This document shows, piece by piece, positions 53,244 to 62,809 of a stretch of 64,000 nucleotides of DNA. Location of the stretch: positions 14,278,001 through 14,342,000 of the forward strand of contig JAPQWV010000018.1 of NCBI GenBank assembly GCA_027422505.1. Direction: 5' to 3'. The position numbers and the translations under genes were made by a program. The notes below the pieces were generated by a model, which saw only the letters and a program-made list of their open reading frames with translations, made no database searches and had not been told where the DNA came from. How positions within the stretch are numbered: the stretch's first letter is position 1; each line of letters starts with the position of its first letter. Origin of the DNA: Craterostigma plantagineum (lineage: Eukaryota; Streptophyta; Magnoliopsida; Lamiales; Linderniaceae).

Positions 53244-53719
53244 CTGCATGGTGTGACTCTGATTGGGCAGGTTGCCCTTTAGCTCGACGCTCTCTCACCG
53301 GCTGGTTTGTTCAACTTGGCAATTCTCCTATTTCCTGGCGGACAAAGAAACAACACGTCGTGGCTCGTTCGTCTGCTGAGGCTGAATATCGAGCAATGGC
53401 TACTACTCTTTGCGAACTTAAATGGCTTAAGGGTCTGTTGTTCAGTCTTGGCGTTGCTCATCCACAGCCTATGCATTTGTATTGTGACGGTCAATCTGCT
53501 TTACACATTACTGCTAATCCGGTCTTCCATGAACGAACAAAACATATAGAAGTTGACTGTCATTTTCTTCGCGATGCTTTGGTTCAAGGTCTCATTGTTC
53601 CTCGCCATGTTTCGACTCGCTACCAATTGGCAGATACCTTCACCAAAGCTCTCGGCCAATGTCAATTTAATTACTTTCTTGGCAAGTTGGGTGTCCGCAA
53701 TCCGCACGCTCCAACTTGA
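53156..53719 (+). pseudogene. Copia RNase H
   Basis: Readable from about 53220: WCDSDWAGCPLARRSLTG, ARSSAEAEYRAMA, YCDGQSALHI, KHIEVDCHFLRDAL and YQLADTFTKAL, ending in NPHAPT just before the polypurine tract CTTGAGGGGGGGTG (53716-53728). Frameshifted relative to the preceding pol frame. Confidence 0.88.
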
Positions 53720-53726
53720 GGGGGGG

Positions 53727-53913
53727 TGTTAGTGTATATTAGGAAAAGATTCTTTATAATGTAAATTAGGAAGTAGCTTAATTATAGAATCGTTGCCTTG
53801 GTTGATGCGATCATAACATACTATAGCTTAGGAACTTGTCTATATATATGATATAACTTGTATCGATAAGGATATACACAAAGAGAGGTTTTCCGTATAT
53901 TGTCTTTCTGTCA
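53727..53913 (+). repeat. 3' LTR (187 bp)
   Basis: It matches the 5' LTR with few substitutions and one copy of the 40-bp unit. It ends TTTCTGTCA directly upstream of the gene 5 leader (GTATATATAGACATT). Confidence 0.9.
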
Positions 53914-53998
53914 GTATATATAGACATTTATAGCACCTCTAGCCACCACCATTACCTAAGACTAATAAAAAAAATCACGTAACATTTAAGACAAAAAA

Positions 53999-54507
53999 AT
54001 GAAGGCGAGCCAGCTCTCCGTAACTATTATCGTGCTCGTTTGCCTGGTCGCCTTTTTATATCAAGGCGTATTCGTAAGGGTGGATGGCTATCCAAACACA
54101 GTTGTCGACGATTTCAATTGCTCGGACAACAAATATGAGAATGAAGCATGTACTCAGACGAAATCACTTATGTTTTGGATGAGTTGGCCTACATGACTAT
54201 TGATCAGCCAGGCTGGCGATACAATATCAGCGGCTATTGGGCGACGGGATTTGCTTACTGCATGCCCGTACTTGCTCGAAACCCTAATGACTGTGTCATT
54301 TGCCTGCAAGAGGCTGCTAAGTATCTCAAGGAAGATTGCGAACTTTCGATCTCTGCATTCGTTGTGATGATAGACTGTGGCATGAGCTATGGTCCAATTC
54401 CCGGTACCTGCGATATAATAATAATAATAATAATAACAACAACAATAATAATAATAATATATTTGTGTGTGTGGTTGGTATTTGTTTCCAGTATGTTGGA
54501 TTTTTGA
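53999..54507 (+). pseudogene. Gene 5: Gnk2/DUF26-like protein, frameshifted, with poly-Ile tail
   Basis: The signal peptide (MKASQLSVTIIVLVCLVAFL), YPNTVV and DDFNCSDNKYE are in the first frame, which stops at 54196. The rest (DELAYMTID, YCMPVLARNPNDCVICL, then SAFVVMIDCGMSYGPI) is in the frame 54148-54507. Alignment with gene 7 indicates one missing base near 54135. The usual stop after SYGPI is absent: the frame continues through an ATA microsatellite giving a run of Ile with three Thr, then a hydrophobic tail. The sequon NTT has become NTV. With a retrotransposon in its promoter as well, the gene is probably dead. Confidence 0.85.
54414..54462. repeat. (ATA)n / (ACA)n microsatellite in gene 5
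   Basis: About 15 trinucleotide units, mostly ATA with an ACAACAACA interruption, lie at the 3' end of the broken gene 5 frame. Confidence 0.95.
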
Positions 54508-54609
54508 ATATCACACGAATAAAGAGGGGTCGGTTGTTTGATGATCCTTACTAGTTCTCAGATATAGACGGCCATTGGAAGAGTCCATGTTATCTAATTA
54601 AAGTGTCAA

Positions 54610-54868
54610 CAGGGGCGACCCACGTATACCATTGGGGGGTCAGTTGACCCGCCGGCCGTGATAAGAATAAGTATAATATATGCCTAAAATTAATCGAAAT
54701 TGTCTCTAGTACAGTTGTCGACCCCCCGGCCGTGAAATTTATTGCTATGGATTGCCCCGAGTTCGAACCTCAAATGAGCGTGTTAGGTTATTTTTTAATA
54801 TAAAGCTGGATATTATTGGGCTGGGCAAAATCTTGACCCCCAGGCCCATCAGGCTAGGTCCGCCACTG
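54610..54868. mobile_element. Small hAT-type MITE (259 bp)
   Basis: The ends CAGGGGCG and CGCCACTG are inverted and are flanked by GTGTCAA on both sides (54603-54609 and 54869-54875). It belongs to the same broad class as 48921-49684. GAGTTCGAACCTC near 54759 resembles a tRNA B box. Confidence 0.8.
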
Positions 54869-54972
54869 GTGTCAAGGTATTGTGGAAATATGTTAGATGA
54901 AATTAAAAGTGATGCATTCGGTTGCTATAAACTTAATCTTTTAGGTGTGTTATTCAACATATAATTATTTAT

Positions 54973-55520
54973 GGGTGCTAAAAACCAACCTGACCCGACA
55001 CAAACCGCACCCGAAAATTGCAGGTTTGTGTTAGCAGTTTCGACCTGTTTAAGTAAGTGGGTAAACGCGAACCCAACCCGAATATTAAGTGGATCAGGTT
55101 AGGAGTCGAGTTTCAACACGAAATCAATCCGAAATCAACCCGTTTATCAACCCATTTAAAGCGAATAATATAATTATTAAAAATATCCTTAAAAATAAAT
55201 AAACTGCTTTTATTTAATTATATGACTTCTATTATTTGGAATTTTAATTGTTGTTGATTTTTAGAAAAAGAAACTGCTTTGTTTCTCTATTTTTTTATTT
55301 AATTTGGGTTTATAATTCTGATTATTTAGTTATTTTTCTTTTTTTTAAATTTTAAACGGGTTGGCGGGTTAATGTGTTATATTTGGGTTAGAGCGGGCCG
55401 GGTTAGTGTTCGATATTACAACCCGTTTGAGTACACATGTCAGGTCAGAGCTGAAGTTTTCAACCCGTTTATTAAACAGGTTGAACCCGATTATGACTCT
55501 ACCCGACCTGTTTACCACCC
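54973..55520. mobile_element. MITE with GGGTGNTAAA ends (548 bp)
   Basis: The left end GGGTGCTAAAAACC and right end GTTTACCACCC are inverted repeats. Subterminal ACCCGAC / GTCGGGT-like and AACCCGTTT words recur through both halves. The target duplication is not clear (TTATTTAT versus TAAATAGA). No coding capacity; probably hAT-like. Confidence 0.6.
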
Positions 55521-55901
55521 TAAATAGATATGACGTGAATGAGCCGACATGTTAGGTCTGGCAGTGGTTTCGAATAGATTTTCAAAATATGAAGCGATCT
55601 ATAATCAACTTACTTATCAATGATAGATTTAGGCTTTTTAACAGCCATTTAATGGTTACAGGGTTGAGCTTCGTCAGTTTGTACCCTGCGCTTTTTTTTG
55701 ACGTACAACGAGCTCTTCAACTTTATATATTTCCAAATTTGTCCTTCTATTTTTAATATTATTATTTGATAATTAAATACACATAATAGTATATAGCACG
55801 CACGTATGGGTGTGCAAAACTACTAGTAAACATTAGTCTCCAAGTTACATTTGAATTTTCGTTGTCGTAGTTCGCTTGCAGACGAGGGACGTGATTTCAT
55901 A

Positions 55902-56590
55902 GGCCGACTTCTTAAATTAAAGAAACATCACTAGAAAAAATACATATTAGACACGCAAAATTCGGTGTCTAAAACTAAAATTTAATATCTATTGAGTTAT
56001 TAGACACGGAGTTCTCGTGTCTGCTTGTGTAGGTGTTGTTCTCGTAGGAAATTTGGACACGATATATACCGCTTCAAGAATGAATTTTGTCACATTGTTC
56101 TTACTTTCGTATCTAATCCGTGTCTAAATAAAAATATTTGTTTATTTTGAAATAAAAATAAAAACCGTGTCCAAATCCGTTTTTACTACTCATAATTTAG
56201 ACACGAATTCAATTCCGTATCTATATTTCGTGTCTGATACTATGCTTTCTTATTGTGAAAGAGCACAATCGTCGTCATGTGTGATATGCAAAACTCACCG
56301 TCTTCTTTCATAAGCATACTTCCTGCAATATATACGACAGAAAACTATAGACTTATCAGGGAATCATTGTCCGCCAAATAATTAATCATTTGTTTAACAC
56401 ATGGACATATGCCAATATATATGAATGTCAATAAAATATTCTTCGTCACAAGTGCTCACTCTTAATTCTTGTAATTGCCCCAAAAGCTAGTGACTTACCA
56501 AGGAATCCTCGTCCGCCAAATAATCATCTAGTCAGTTTGCGACTTATCAGGGAATCATTGTCCGCCAAAATTATTTGTTGAACATATCAT
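55902..56590 (+). promoter_or_regulatory. Upstream module of gene 6, with MITE insertion and triplicated block
   Basis: GGCCGACTTCTTAAATTAA (55902-55920) is followed by a MITE (55929-56257). The module then resumes with GTCGTCATGTGTGATATGC and CAAAACTCACCGTCTTC. The TCATTGTCCGCCAAA block occurs three times: 56351-56390, 56492-56530 (CCTCGTCCGCCAAATAATCA) and 56541-56580. Other paralogues have one copy. An (AT)n run (56603-56645) precedes the start codon. Confidence 0.6.
55929..56257. mobile_element. CACTA-like MITE (329 bp) in the gene 6 promoter
   Basis: The ends CACTAGAAAAAATA and TTTCTTATTGTG are degenerate inverted repeats. Subterminal copies of AGACACG / CGTGTCTA occur at least six times. 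No clean 3-bp duplication is seen. Comparison with genes 1, 4 and 5 shows that this segment is absent from their promoters at this point, supporting insertion. Confidence 0.65.
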
Positions 56591-56612
56591 GTGTATAGTA
56601 TTATATATATAT

Positions 56613-56656
<44 letters not shown>

Positions 56657-56722
56657 GAAGTTTAATCGCAACAGCTCAAACTTATTTCAAAATCAAATCA
56701 ACCTAAAAGGCAAAGGGAAAAG

Positions 56723-57118
56723 ATGAATAAGAAGGCGAGTAATCAGATATCGTCGGCCGTAGCTACTATTATTGCTCTGTGCCTTATTACGACAGTCGAA
56801 GGCGCTCCAAACACAACCGTCGAAAACGATTATTGCTCGCCCGAAGAGTTTGCGCGGGGCAGCCTTTACGAAACAGAAGTCCTATACGATTATGACGAGC
56901 TGGCCTACATGACTATTGATTATCCCAACCTGCAATATACTCTGCCTGGAAGGTATGTCCTCGGTTATGCATACTGCGAGCTACGACTCGTAGTAGTCCT
57001 CGACGACTGCACCTTTTGCCTGGAAGCCGCTGTTGATTACCTAAAGAGAACTTGCGGGAATTCGACGACTGCGGCTGTTCAGATGGGAGACTGTGGCATG
57101 GCCTATAGTCCAAAGTAA
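56723..57118 (+). CDS. Gene 6: small secreted Gnk2/DUF26-like protein (131 aa)
   Basis: Intact, single exon. The signal peptide is MNKKASNQISSAVATIIALC followed by LITTVEG. The mature part starts APNTTV (sequon), then NDYCSPEEF, DELAYMTID, and the six-cysteine pattern with C-X10-C-X2-C-X11-C-X12-C ending GDCGMAYSPK. It is the closest relative of gene 3 (same DYCSPE-type N-terminus, same YLKR.CG block). The 5' leader contains a long AT repeat, and a (TA)n(TG)n tract starts 25 bp after the stop. Expected to be secreted. No protease, lectin or catalytic residues can be inferred beyond the Gnk2 fold. Confidence 0.9.
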   Translation: MNKKASNQISSAVATIIALCLITTVEGAPNTTVENDYCSPEEFARGSLYETEVLYDYDELAYMTIDYPNLQYTLPGRYVLGYAYCELRLVVVLDDCTFCLEAAVDYLKRTCGNSTTAAVQMGDCGMAYSPK

Positions 57119-57142
57119 TGGTTGGAAAAATTTATTGCACGA

Positions 57143-57144
57143 AT

Positions 57145-57190
<46 letters not shown>

Positions 57191-57383
57191 GGCACGCGAG
57201 ACTCCAAGGTCAAAATTGAAAAACAAAAAAAAAGATAGCAGTAGCTCTTGCACGATGTCGAAAGTTTGATAACCAGTAAGAATATAATATATATCTCCTC
57301 ACTTCTTATTCGGTGAAAACACACAACGTCCCATATTCAAATAATATGATAGTCATGATGTTTGAACCTATGACACAAGGATG

Positions 57384-57440
<57 letters not shown>
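57143..57440. repeat. (TA)n(TG)n and (AT)n microsatellites after gene 6
   Basis: A TA/TG compound repeat lies at 57146-57190 and a pure AT repeat of about 26 units at 57389-57440. The flanking sequence has no gene. Confidence 0.95.
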
Positions 57441-57442
<2 letters not shown>

Positions 57443-58384
57443 CATGTGTGTGTGCGCGAGAGTATTTGATAGCCTTACTAGTTATCAAAGTATCTTCATG
57501 TTGTCTAGTTGATTTCCCTCGCTCTTTGTTTTTCTTTCCTTTCGCTGAACAAAAGTTGTTGATGTTTATCTTAATGCGTTCCGATCTGATTTTAATGTTC
57601 TTCCGGTAAAGATTTGAGGGCGTTTAAAAATCATCGGAATGAAAGATAAACAAAAAAACATAATTAAACTAGTATTGAGTCATTCAGGGGGATATTGATG
57701 CTTATGAAAATATGAGTAAAAATAGTGGTACGAATTGCATGATCTGAAGTTTGCATGATTACCTCTCATCTATTCATATATTAAGATCCTCAACAGATTA
57801 CAAAACAATCTAAAGGCTCATATATCTCACAAATTGCGTAGTAGTACATTGAATTCCGTTATACAAATAATCATTAAAATGTTGGACAATATTACTAGAT
57901 CGTCTTTCACTTTTCCGGCAATACATATCAATTGTATAGCGAAAAATTGTTGTTTTCGATGGCCAAGAAAAAAACAAGGACAATAACATTTTTAGTCGTT
58001 AGAGGTACGAGCGCTTGTAATCTTCCATATATGTCACTTTTATTCTGCAATATTTTCAAAAGTTCGGTCCATTTCGTCTCACGATTAATTTTAAGCTCGC
58101 TTCGCTGTGGCGGGCAAGTAAGATGGGATATCACATGTTAACTTCATTCTAAACTGTTAGGATATTTTTATTATCGATAATATATTTGCCCGAGAAATGA
58201 CGATAATAAATAAAATAGACAAAAAGTAAATTTGGACAGTGAACACGAGATTTAATTGGTTCGGTCAGAATGACCTACGTCCATGGGCCGGAGGGTAGAA
58301 CTTCTTTATTATGTGGAGTGATTACAAACACGTATACCGAACGGTAAAATTCAAATTATAATACTTATAAATTTTGAATTTGTC
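57441..58384. other. Intergenic, part LTR-like
   Basis: No gene is seen. The stretch 58150-58330 (with TTTAATTGGTTCGGTCAGAATGACC and a CCTACGTCCATGG block) resembles the ends of plant LTRs, as also at 8290-8330 and 33465-33500, but limits are not resolved. Confidence 0.35.
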
Positions 58385-61300
58385 AACAGTACATTCCCCT
58401 GTCGTTATTTGGAACTATATATCTACGAGAAGTTGTATCGTCTTCCGCAACAGGGACGTGTTCCACACCGGTAGGAAATGGAAATGTCTCATCGCTTCTG
58501 TCATAGTCATCTTCATCATCCACATCACGGATGCCAACAACACTTCTCTTTACTTTATGAACAATATGCCATACACTATTAGCAGGATTTTCAACGTAGA
58601 ATACTTGTTTCGCTTGCACTGCGAAGATGAAAGGGTCGTCCACATAACCCACTTTCTGTAAGTCCACTATTGTTAATCCTAACTCTTGTTCTATCCGAAC
58701 GCCTCGCCTGTTATCAGCCCACTGACAACGTAGTGAAACAAATTTTACGTTGTTCTTGTAGAAGATTTCCCAAATTTCTTCGATAAATCCATAGTATTAA
58801 CATACATTGCTCGTAACTTGAGCATCCTTTCCACGAGATACTTCTCTCGACAAAGCAACAAATGTGACTCCACTGTTCTGCAACGCGCTCCTATCATCTC
58901 GCCTTTTCGTATAAAACGTGTACCCATTTATGTCGTAACCTTCATATGTCGCAACAGTCCATTTAGGTCCCCATGCAAGCCAATTTATCATCTCGCTGCA
59001 ATCTGATCCGGTATCTGCATAAAGTGCCCTCGTTCTGAACCATCCTAAAAATAGTCTGTCATGCTCATTTATGTACCATAATTCCGATTTTTTAGGATTT
59101 TCTCGCCGTAAGCTAGCCATGTGCTCCTCTATAAACGGGTGCAATTCAGGAATATGACCCCAAGACGAAGAAATGTGCTCTTTCCCATATCTCTCTCGAT
59201 ACTGTCTTGTGGTTTCGTCAATGGTTTTTCTCCTAGTCGTCCATCGTGGCGAGACGTAGGTATCCCGACCGCTTTAACATTTGCCGAGTACGAAGAGCAA
59301 AACTTGTAGTGTATCCTTCACCTATGCTACTTTCCGGACGATACCGATTTCTAACATATCCCTTAAGGATCTTCATATATCGTTCCAACGGATACATATA
59401 TCTCATGTAAATAGGGCCACATATCTTGATTTCTTGAACTAGATGTACGACTAGATGTACCATTATGTCGAAAAGATGGAGAAAATAACATCTCGAAGTG
59501 GCACAATGTTATTAGACATCTGCTTGTAGCTCGTCTAGCACCTCGGGATCAAGAACTTTATTGCATATTGCGGTGAAGAGGAAACACAATTTTGAAATGC
59601 GATGATGAACGTGCTTCTGCATTATACCACAGATTGCGATTGCCAGCAGATGCTGCATCAATGCATGGCAGTCAAGAGACTTGTACCCCACCAGCTTCAG
59701 GTCTTTCATCGAGACATATCTCCTTATGTTACTGGCATAACCAGATAGGATTTTAATACCTTTTAGACACTGGCGAAAACTTAACTTTTCAGCCCTGCTA
59801 CTTGGAAGCAAGCCGAAGGAAGGAAATGCCTCTTTCCCTTTTCAATCAGTGCTAACTCAGGCCTCATTTGAAGTTCGACCATATCAAGCCTGACCTTTAG
59901 TCCATCTGTTGTCTTGCCAGGCATATTTAAAAGGGTGCCCACAATGCTATCACACACATTTTTCTCAACGTGCATCACATCGATGTAGTGCTTGACGTCG
60001 AGGTTCTCCCAATAAGGTATCTCCCAAAATATTGATCGTTTTTTTCTAGACATTGCCGTCTTTCGATGTTTTGCACTTCTTACCAAACTGAGTATTGATG
60101 TGAGAGATGATATCATTCAATTCCATGCCATTCAACGGTATTGTAGCCTTTGAAGTCTCTCTTTTCCCGTTAAACAGCGGTAGAAGCTTTTTCTTCATAC
60201 TATATTCGGGTGTCCGTGGCAGGAATTTTCGAGGGCCCATGTAGGTGTGTTTCCTACAGTTGTTCAACCACTGACTATCCGTATTATCCCCACAAATTGA
60301 ACACGCTTTCTTACCTTTCACATTATTTCCACATATTCCCATAAGCCGGAAATCATTTATGGTACAGAATATCATGGCGCGTAGCATAAACCGTGATCTG
60401 ATTGATGCATCTTACACTTCAACTGCTTCGTACCATAGTGCTTTCAGATCGTCGATCAATGGAGCCAAGGAGACATCAATGTCATTTTCGGGTCGTTTTG
60501 GACCGGAGATTAAGAATGACGACATATGTATTTTCTTTTCGTCGTAAGCCACTGAGGGAGGTTATAGATACAAAGCAGCACCGGCCTAGTCGCCAAAATG
60601 GTTTATCCCATCAGTGCAAAGCCCCATCCGGAGATTTCATGTCTCACCTCCATCGAATCAATGTTCCTCCATTGCGGGGAATCCGCCGGATGTCTCAATT
60701 TTCCATCCTTTTGCCTTTCTCATCATGCCATCTATACATCTTAGCGTCGTCGGCATTTGAGAACATACGTTTTAGCCTCGAAATTATTGGTAAGTACCAC
60801 ATAACTTTAGCAGGGGGGCCACGAACGTCGTATTCTCTCTTATAATGCCAAGTGTCGCACGTCGGAAACTTATCAGCCGACCCATTATCTCCCTATAAAG
60901 TATGCAGTCGTTTGGACAAGCGTGTATTCTTCCGTACTGTAAGTTCAAAGGGCACAATAACTTCTTTGCCTTGTAAGTCAACGTCGGAAGCTCATTGTCA
61001 TCTGGAAGCATATCTACGAGTATTTCTAGAAGTGTTAGAAACACTTGTCAGAAATCCCATATTTAGCCTTAACGTTCAGCAGCTTAAACACAGCATATAA
61101 CTTTGTGTATTTTGAGCACGCGGTTTACACAGGGATATTGTTGTCCCTAACAAGGTTGTGAAATATGGGAGGACGTTCTTCAAAATCCTCTTGGACATCA
61201 CGAAGAATGTCCTCAACACGATCATTATCGTCGATCGAAGAACCTTCAGCTACAACATGGTCCTCCAAATCTAGTGGCACTCTTGTACTAGTTTCGACAC

Positions 61301-61559
61301 CCGCAGAACTAGCTTCATCGACGACGGCTTCAAGCATGCCATATCCAATTCGTATAACCAAGTTTAAAACCGACTATTAGCAAATGTTCCTTCACAACGT
61401 CACTGTTCCACTAGTTCAGTTATTGCAATTACGACACGGGCACGGAATCTTAAATTGCCTTTTTTTCCTACGATTCTGTTCCGCACATCTCATAAATTCA
61501 TCAACACCCTTCACATACTCAACCGTTATTTGCATACTACACATCCAACATCGATCCAT
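58385..61559 (-). pseudogene. CACTA (En/Spm) transposase, heavily broken
   Basis: Minus-strand order of pieces: start at 61559 with a Transpos_assoc-like head (MDRCWMCSMQITVEYVKGVD, then IPCPCRNCNN); VKEHLLIVGFKLGYTNWIWH in a shifted frame; 61044-60784 (LTYKAKKLLCPLNL, IHACPNDCILYRE); the Transposase_21 core at 60387-59512 (KGKKACSICGDNTDSQWLN, YMGPRKFLPR, MHVEKNVCDSIVGTLLNMPG); DUF4218 at 59463-59233 (YMYPLERYMKILKGYVRNRY); DUF4216 at 59144-58745 (YINEHDRLFLGWFRTRALY); and the C-terminus at 58667-58385 (DPFIFAVQAKQVFYVENP). Several frameshifts and stops separate them. I could not find CACTA terminal repeats around it. Confidence 0.85.
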
Positions 61560-61569
61560 TCCAATCGCC

Positions 61570-62180
61570 TAAACTATACAAATAACTATTTACAACTAAT
61601 TCACTTAAGCAAGTACAATCAATCGAAGGGCTTTGATAGGGTCCTTATAGCTCCAACCTAGCCCATCTTAAACATTCACTATCGCTTGTAAATGTGTCTT
61701 TGAGCTTCAATGTTGACAAATATTCGGCAGCATTTCCCCACAGTTATCCAACTAGACAAAAAAATATGAAAATGATATACATCCAACCATATGTCTAGCC
61801 GGAGAACATTTAAGGGAAATGTAAAGACCCGTACCTCAAACATTGAGAACGAAAATGTCGTTGATCTTTTTTTTTTCCCTTTCCGTTAGTCCTTGACCTT
61901 TAAATTAATTATTTCAAAGCTAAGTAGACCCACAGCTTCAATGATGTCATTGTTACATATTTGGTAATTATATAAGATAGTCACTAGCTTCAATGATGTC
62001 GTTTGGTTTACGGATTTTGACGTGGAAAATAAAAGGAAAAGTGGAATGGCACGACACGTCAAGCGTAATGTACAATGATTCAATGCTCATGACCAAACTT
62101 TTCTTTTCCTTTCCGCGCCGAATTCCGCAGACCAAACGCACCCAAACAACTAGATTCGTTCTGCCGATTTTTTAGTTACA
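61570..62180. other. Spacer between transposase and gene 7
   Basis: AT-rich, no gene. Two similar short strings, AGCTTCAATGATGTC, occur at 61935 and 61987, suggesting a local duplication of about 52 bp. Confidence 0.4.
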
Positions 62181-62184
62181 TATA

Positions 62185-62330
62185 GATTCTCCAAACGGCG
62201 GCGAAACTCATTATCATCTCCTTAGTTGTTAGATCAATAGTGAATATACCTATGAGATTTTATTGCGATTATCGTTGAATCCAGTGAAAATAACAATGGA
62301 GTCAAGGCAAATATATAGGCGTAGTAACAC
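62185..62330 (+). promoter_or_regulatory. Upstream region of gene 7, weakly conserved
   Basis: Only TTGAATCCAGTGAAAATAACAATGG (in parts, 62274-62298) and a short AAACTCATTATC trace resemble the family blocks. The GGCCGAC and TCCGCCAAA blocks are not found. The CACTA insertion upstream may have displaced or replaced them. Confidence 0.4.
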
Positions 62331-62370
62331 ATATGAAAATAAATTGAAAAAAAGGCACAAAACCTAAAAG

Positions 62371-62802
62371 ATGAATATTAAGGCGAGTCACCTCTCCATG
62401 ACCATCGTGTTTCTATGCATGGTTGCTAATTCCTTCTATCAAGACGTATTTATAGCAACTGTAAAAGGCGTTCCAAACACAACCATCGACGATTTTAACT
62501 GTTCGGACGTCTTATATGTGAATGGAAGCGACTATGGAGCTGAAGTTGAGTACGGTCTAGACGAGTTGGCTTACATGACAATCGATGAACCCGGCATGCG
62601 AAAAAATCTCACCGGACAATATGCCACAGGATTTGCATACTGCCAACCGCAACTCTTCAACCGACAAACCGACTGCATCATTTGCTTGCAGGAATCCGCT
62701 GGCTTCCTGAGGGATGATTGCGAGCTTTCGCTCTCTGCGTATGTTGTAATGATAGACTGTGGCATGAGTTACGGTCCGGTTAATCAAGGAAGTCCTAATT
62801 GA
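62371..62802 (+). CDS. Gene 7: small secreted Gnk2/DUF26-like protein (143 aa)
   Basis: Intact, single exon, the longest member. The signal peptide begins MNIKASHLSMTIVFLCMVAN, with cleavage probably near residue 33 before VPNTTID. The mature part has FNCSDVLYVNGSDY (two sequons), DELAYMTIDEPGM, a further NLT sequon, and the pattern C-X10-C-X2-C-X11-C-X12-C (YCQPQL ... DCIICL ... DDCELSLSAYVVMIDCG), ending SYGPVNQGSPN. It is closest to genes 2 and 5. Expected in the apoplast and heavily glycosylated. The fold assignment is strong; the biochemical activity is unknown. Confidence 0.9.
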   Translation: MNIKASHLSMTIVFLCMVANSFYQDVFIATVKGVPNTTIDDFNCSDVLYVNGSDYGAEVEYGLDELAYMTIDEPGMRKNLTGQYATGFAYCQPQLFNRQTDCIICLQESAGFLRDDCELSLSAYVVMIDCGMSYGPVNQGSPN

Positions 62803-62809
62803 AACGGAG

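Larger units (their letters stand above)
50595..53913 (+). mobile_element. Short-LTR Copia element (Ale/Retrofit-like) inserted in the gene 5 promoter
   Basis: It has LTRs of 225 and 187 bp (50595-50819 and 53727-53913), a Met-tRNA primer-binding site, gag, protease, integrase, an RT remnant, RNase H and a polypurine tract. Flanks are ATATA on the left and GTATA on the right, four of five bases equal, as expected for a mutated target duplication. Short LTRs and the domain order suggest the Ale/Retrofit lineage (inference). Most of RT is deleted, so it is not autonomous. Confidence 0.88.

Noticed and set aside
55929..56257. Perfect CACTA element
   Set aside because: The ends are degenerate and the flanking triplets differ (CAT versus AAA), so I kept it only as CACTA-like.
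58150..58330. LTR
   Set aside because: It resembles LTR ends in wording (GGTTCGGTCAGAATGACC), but no TG/CA borders, partner or target duplication could be found.
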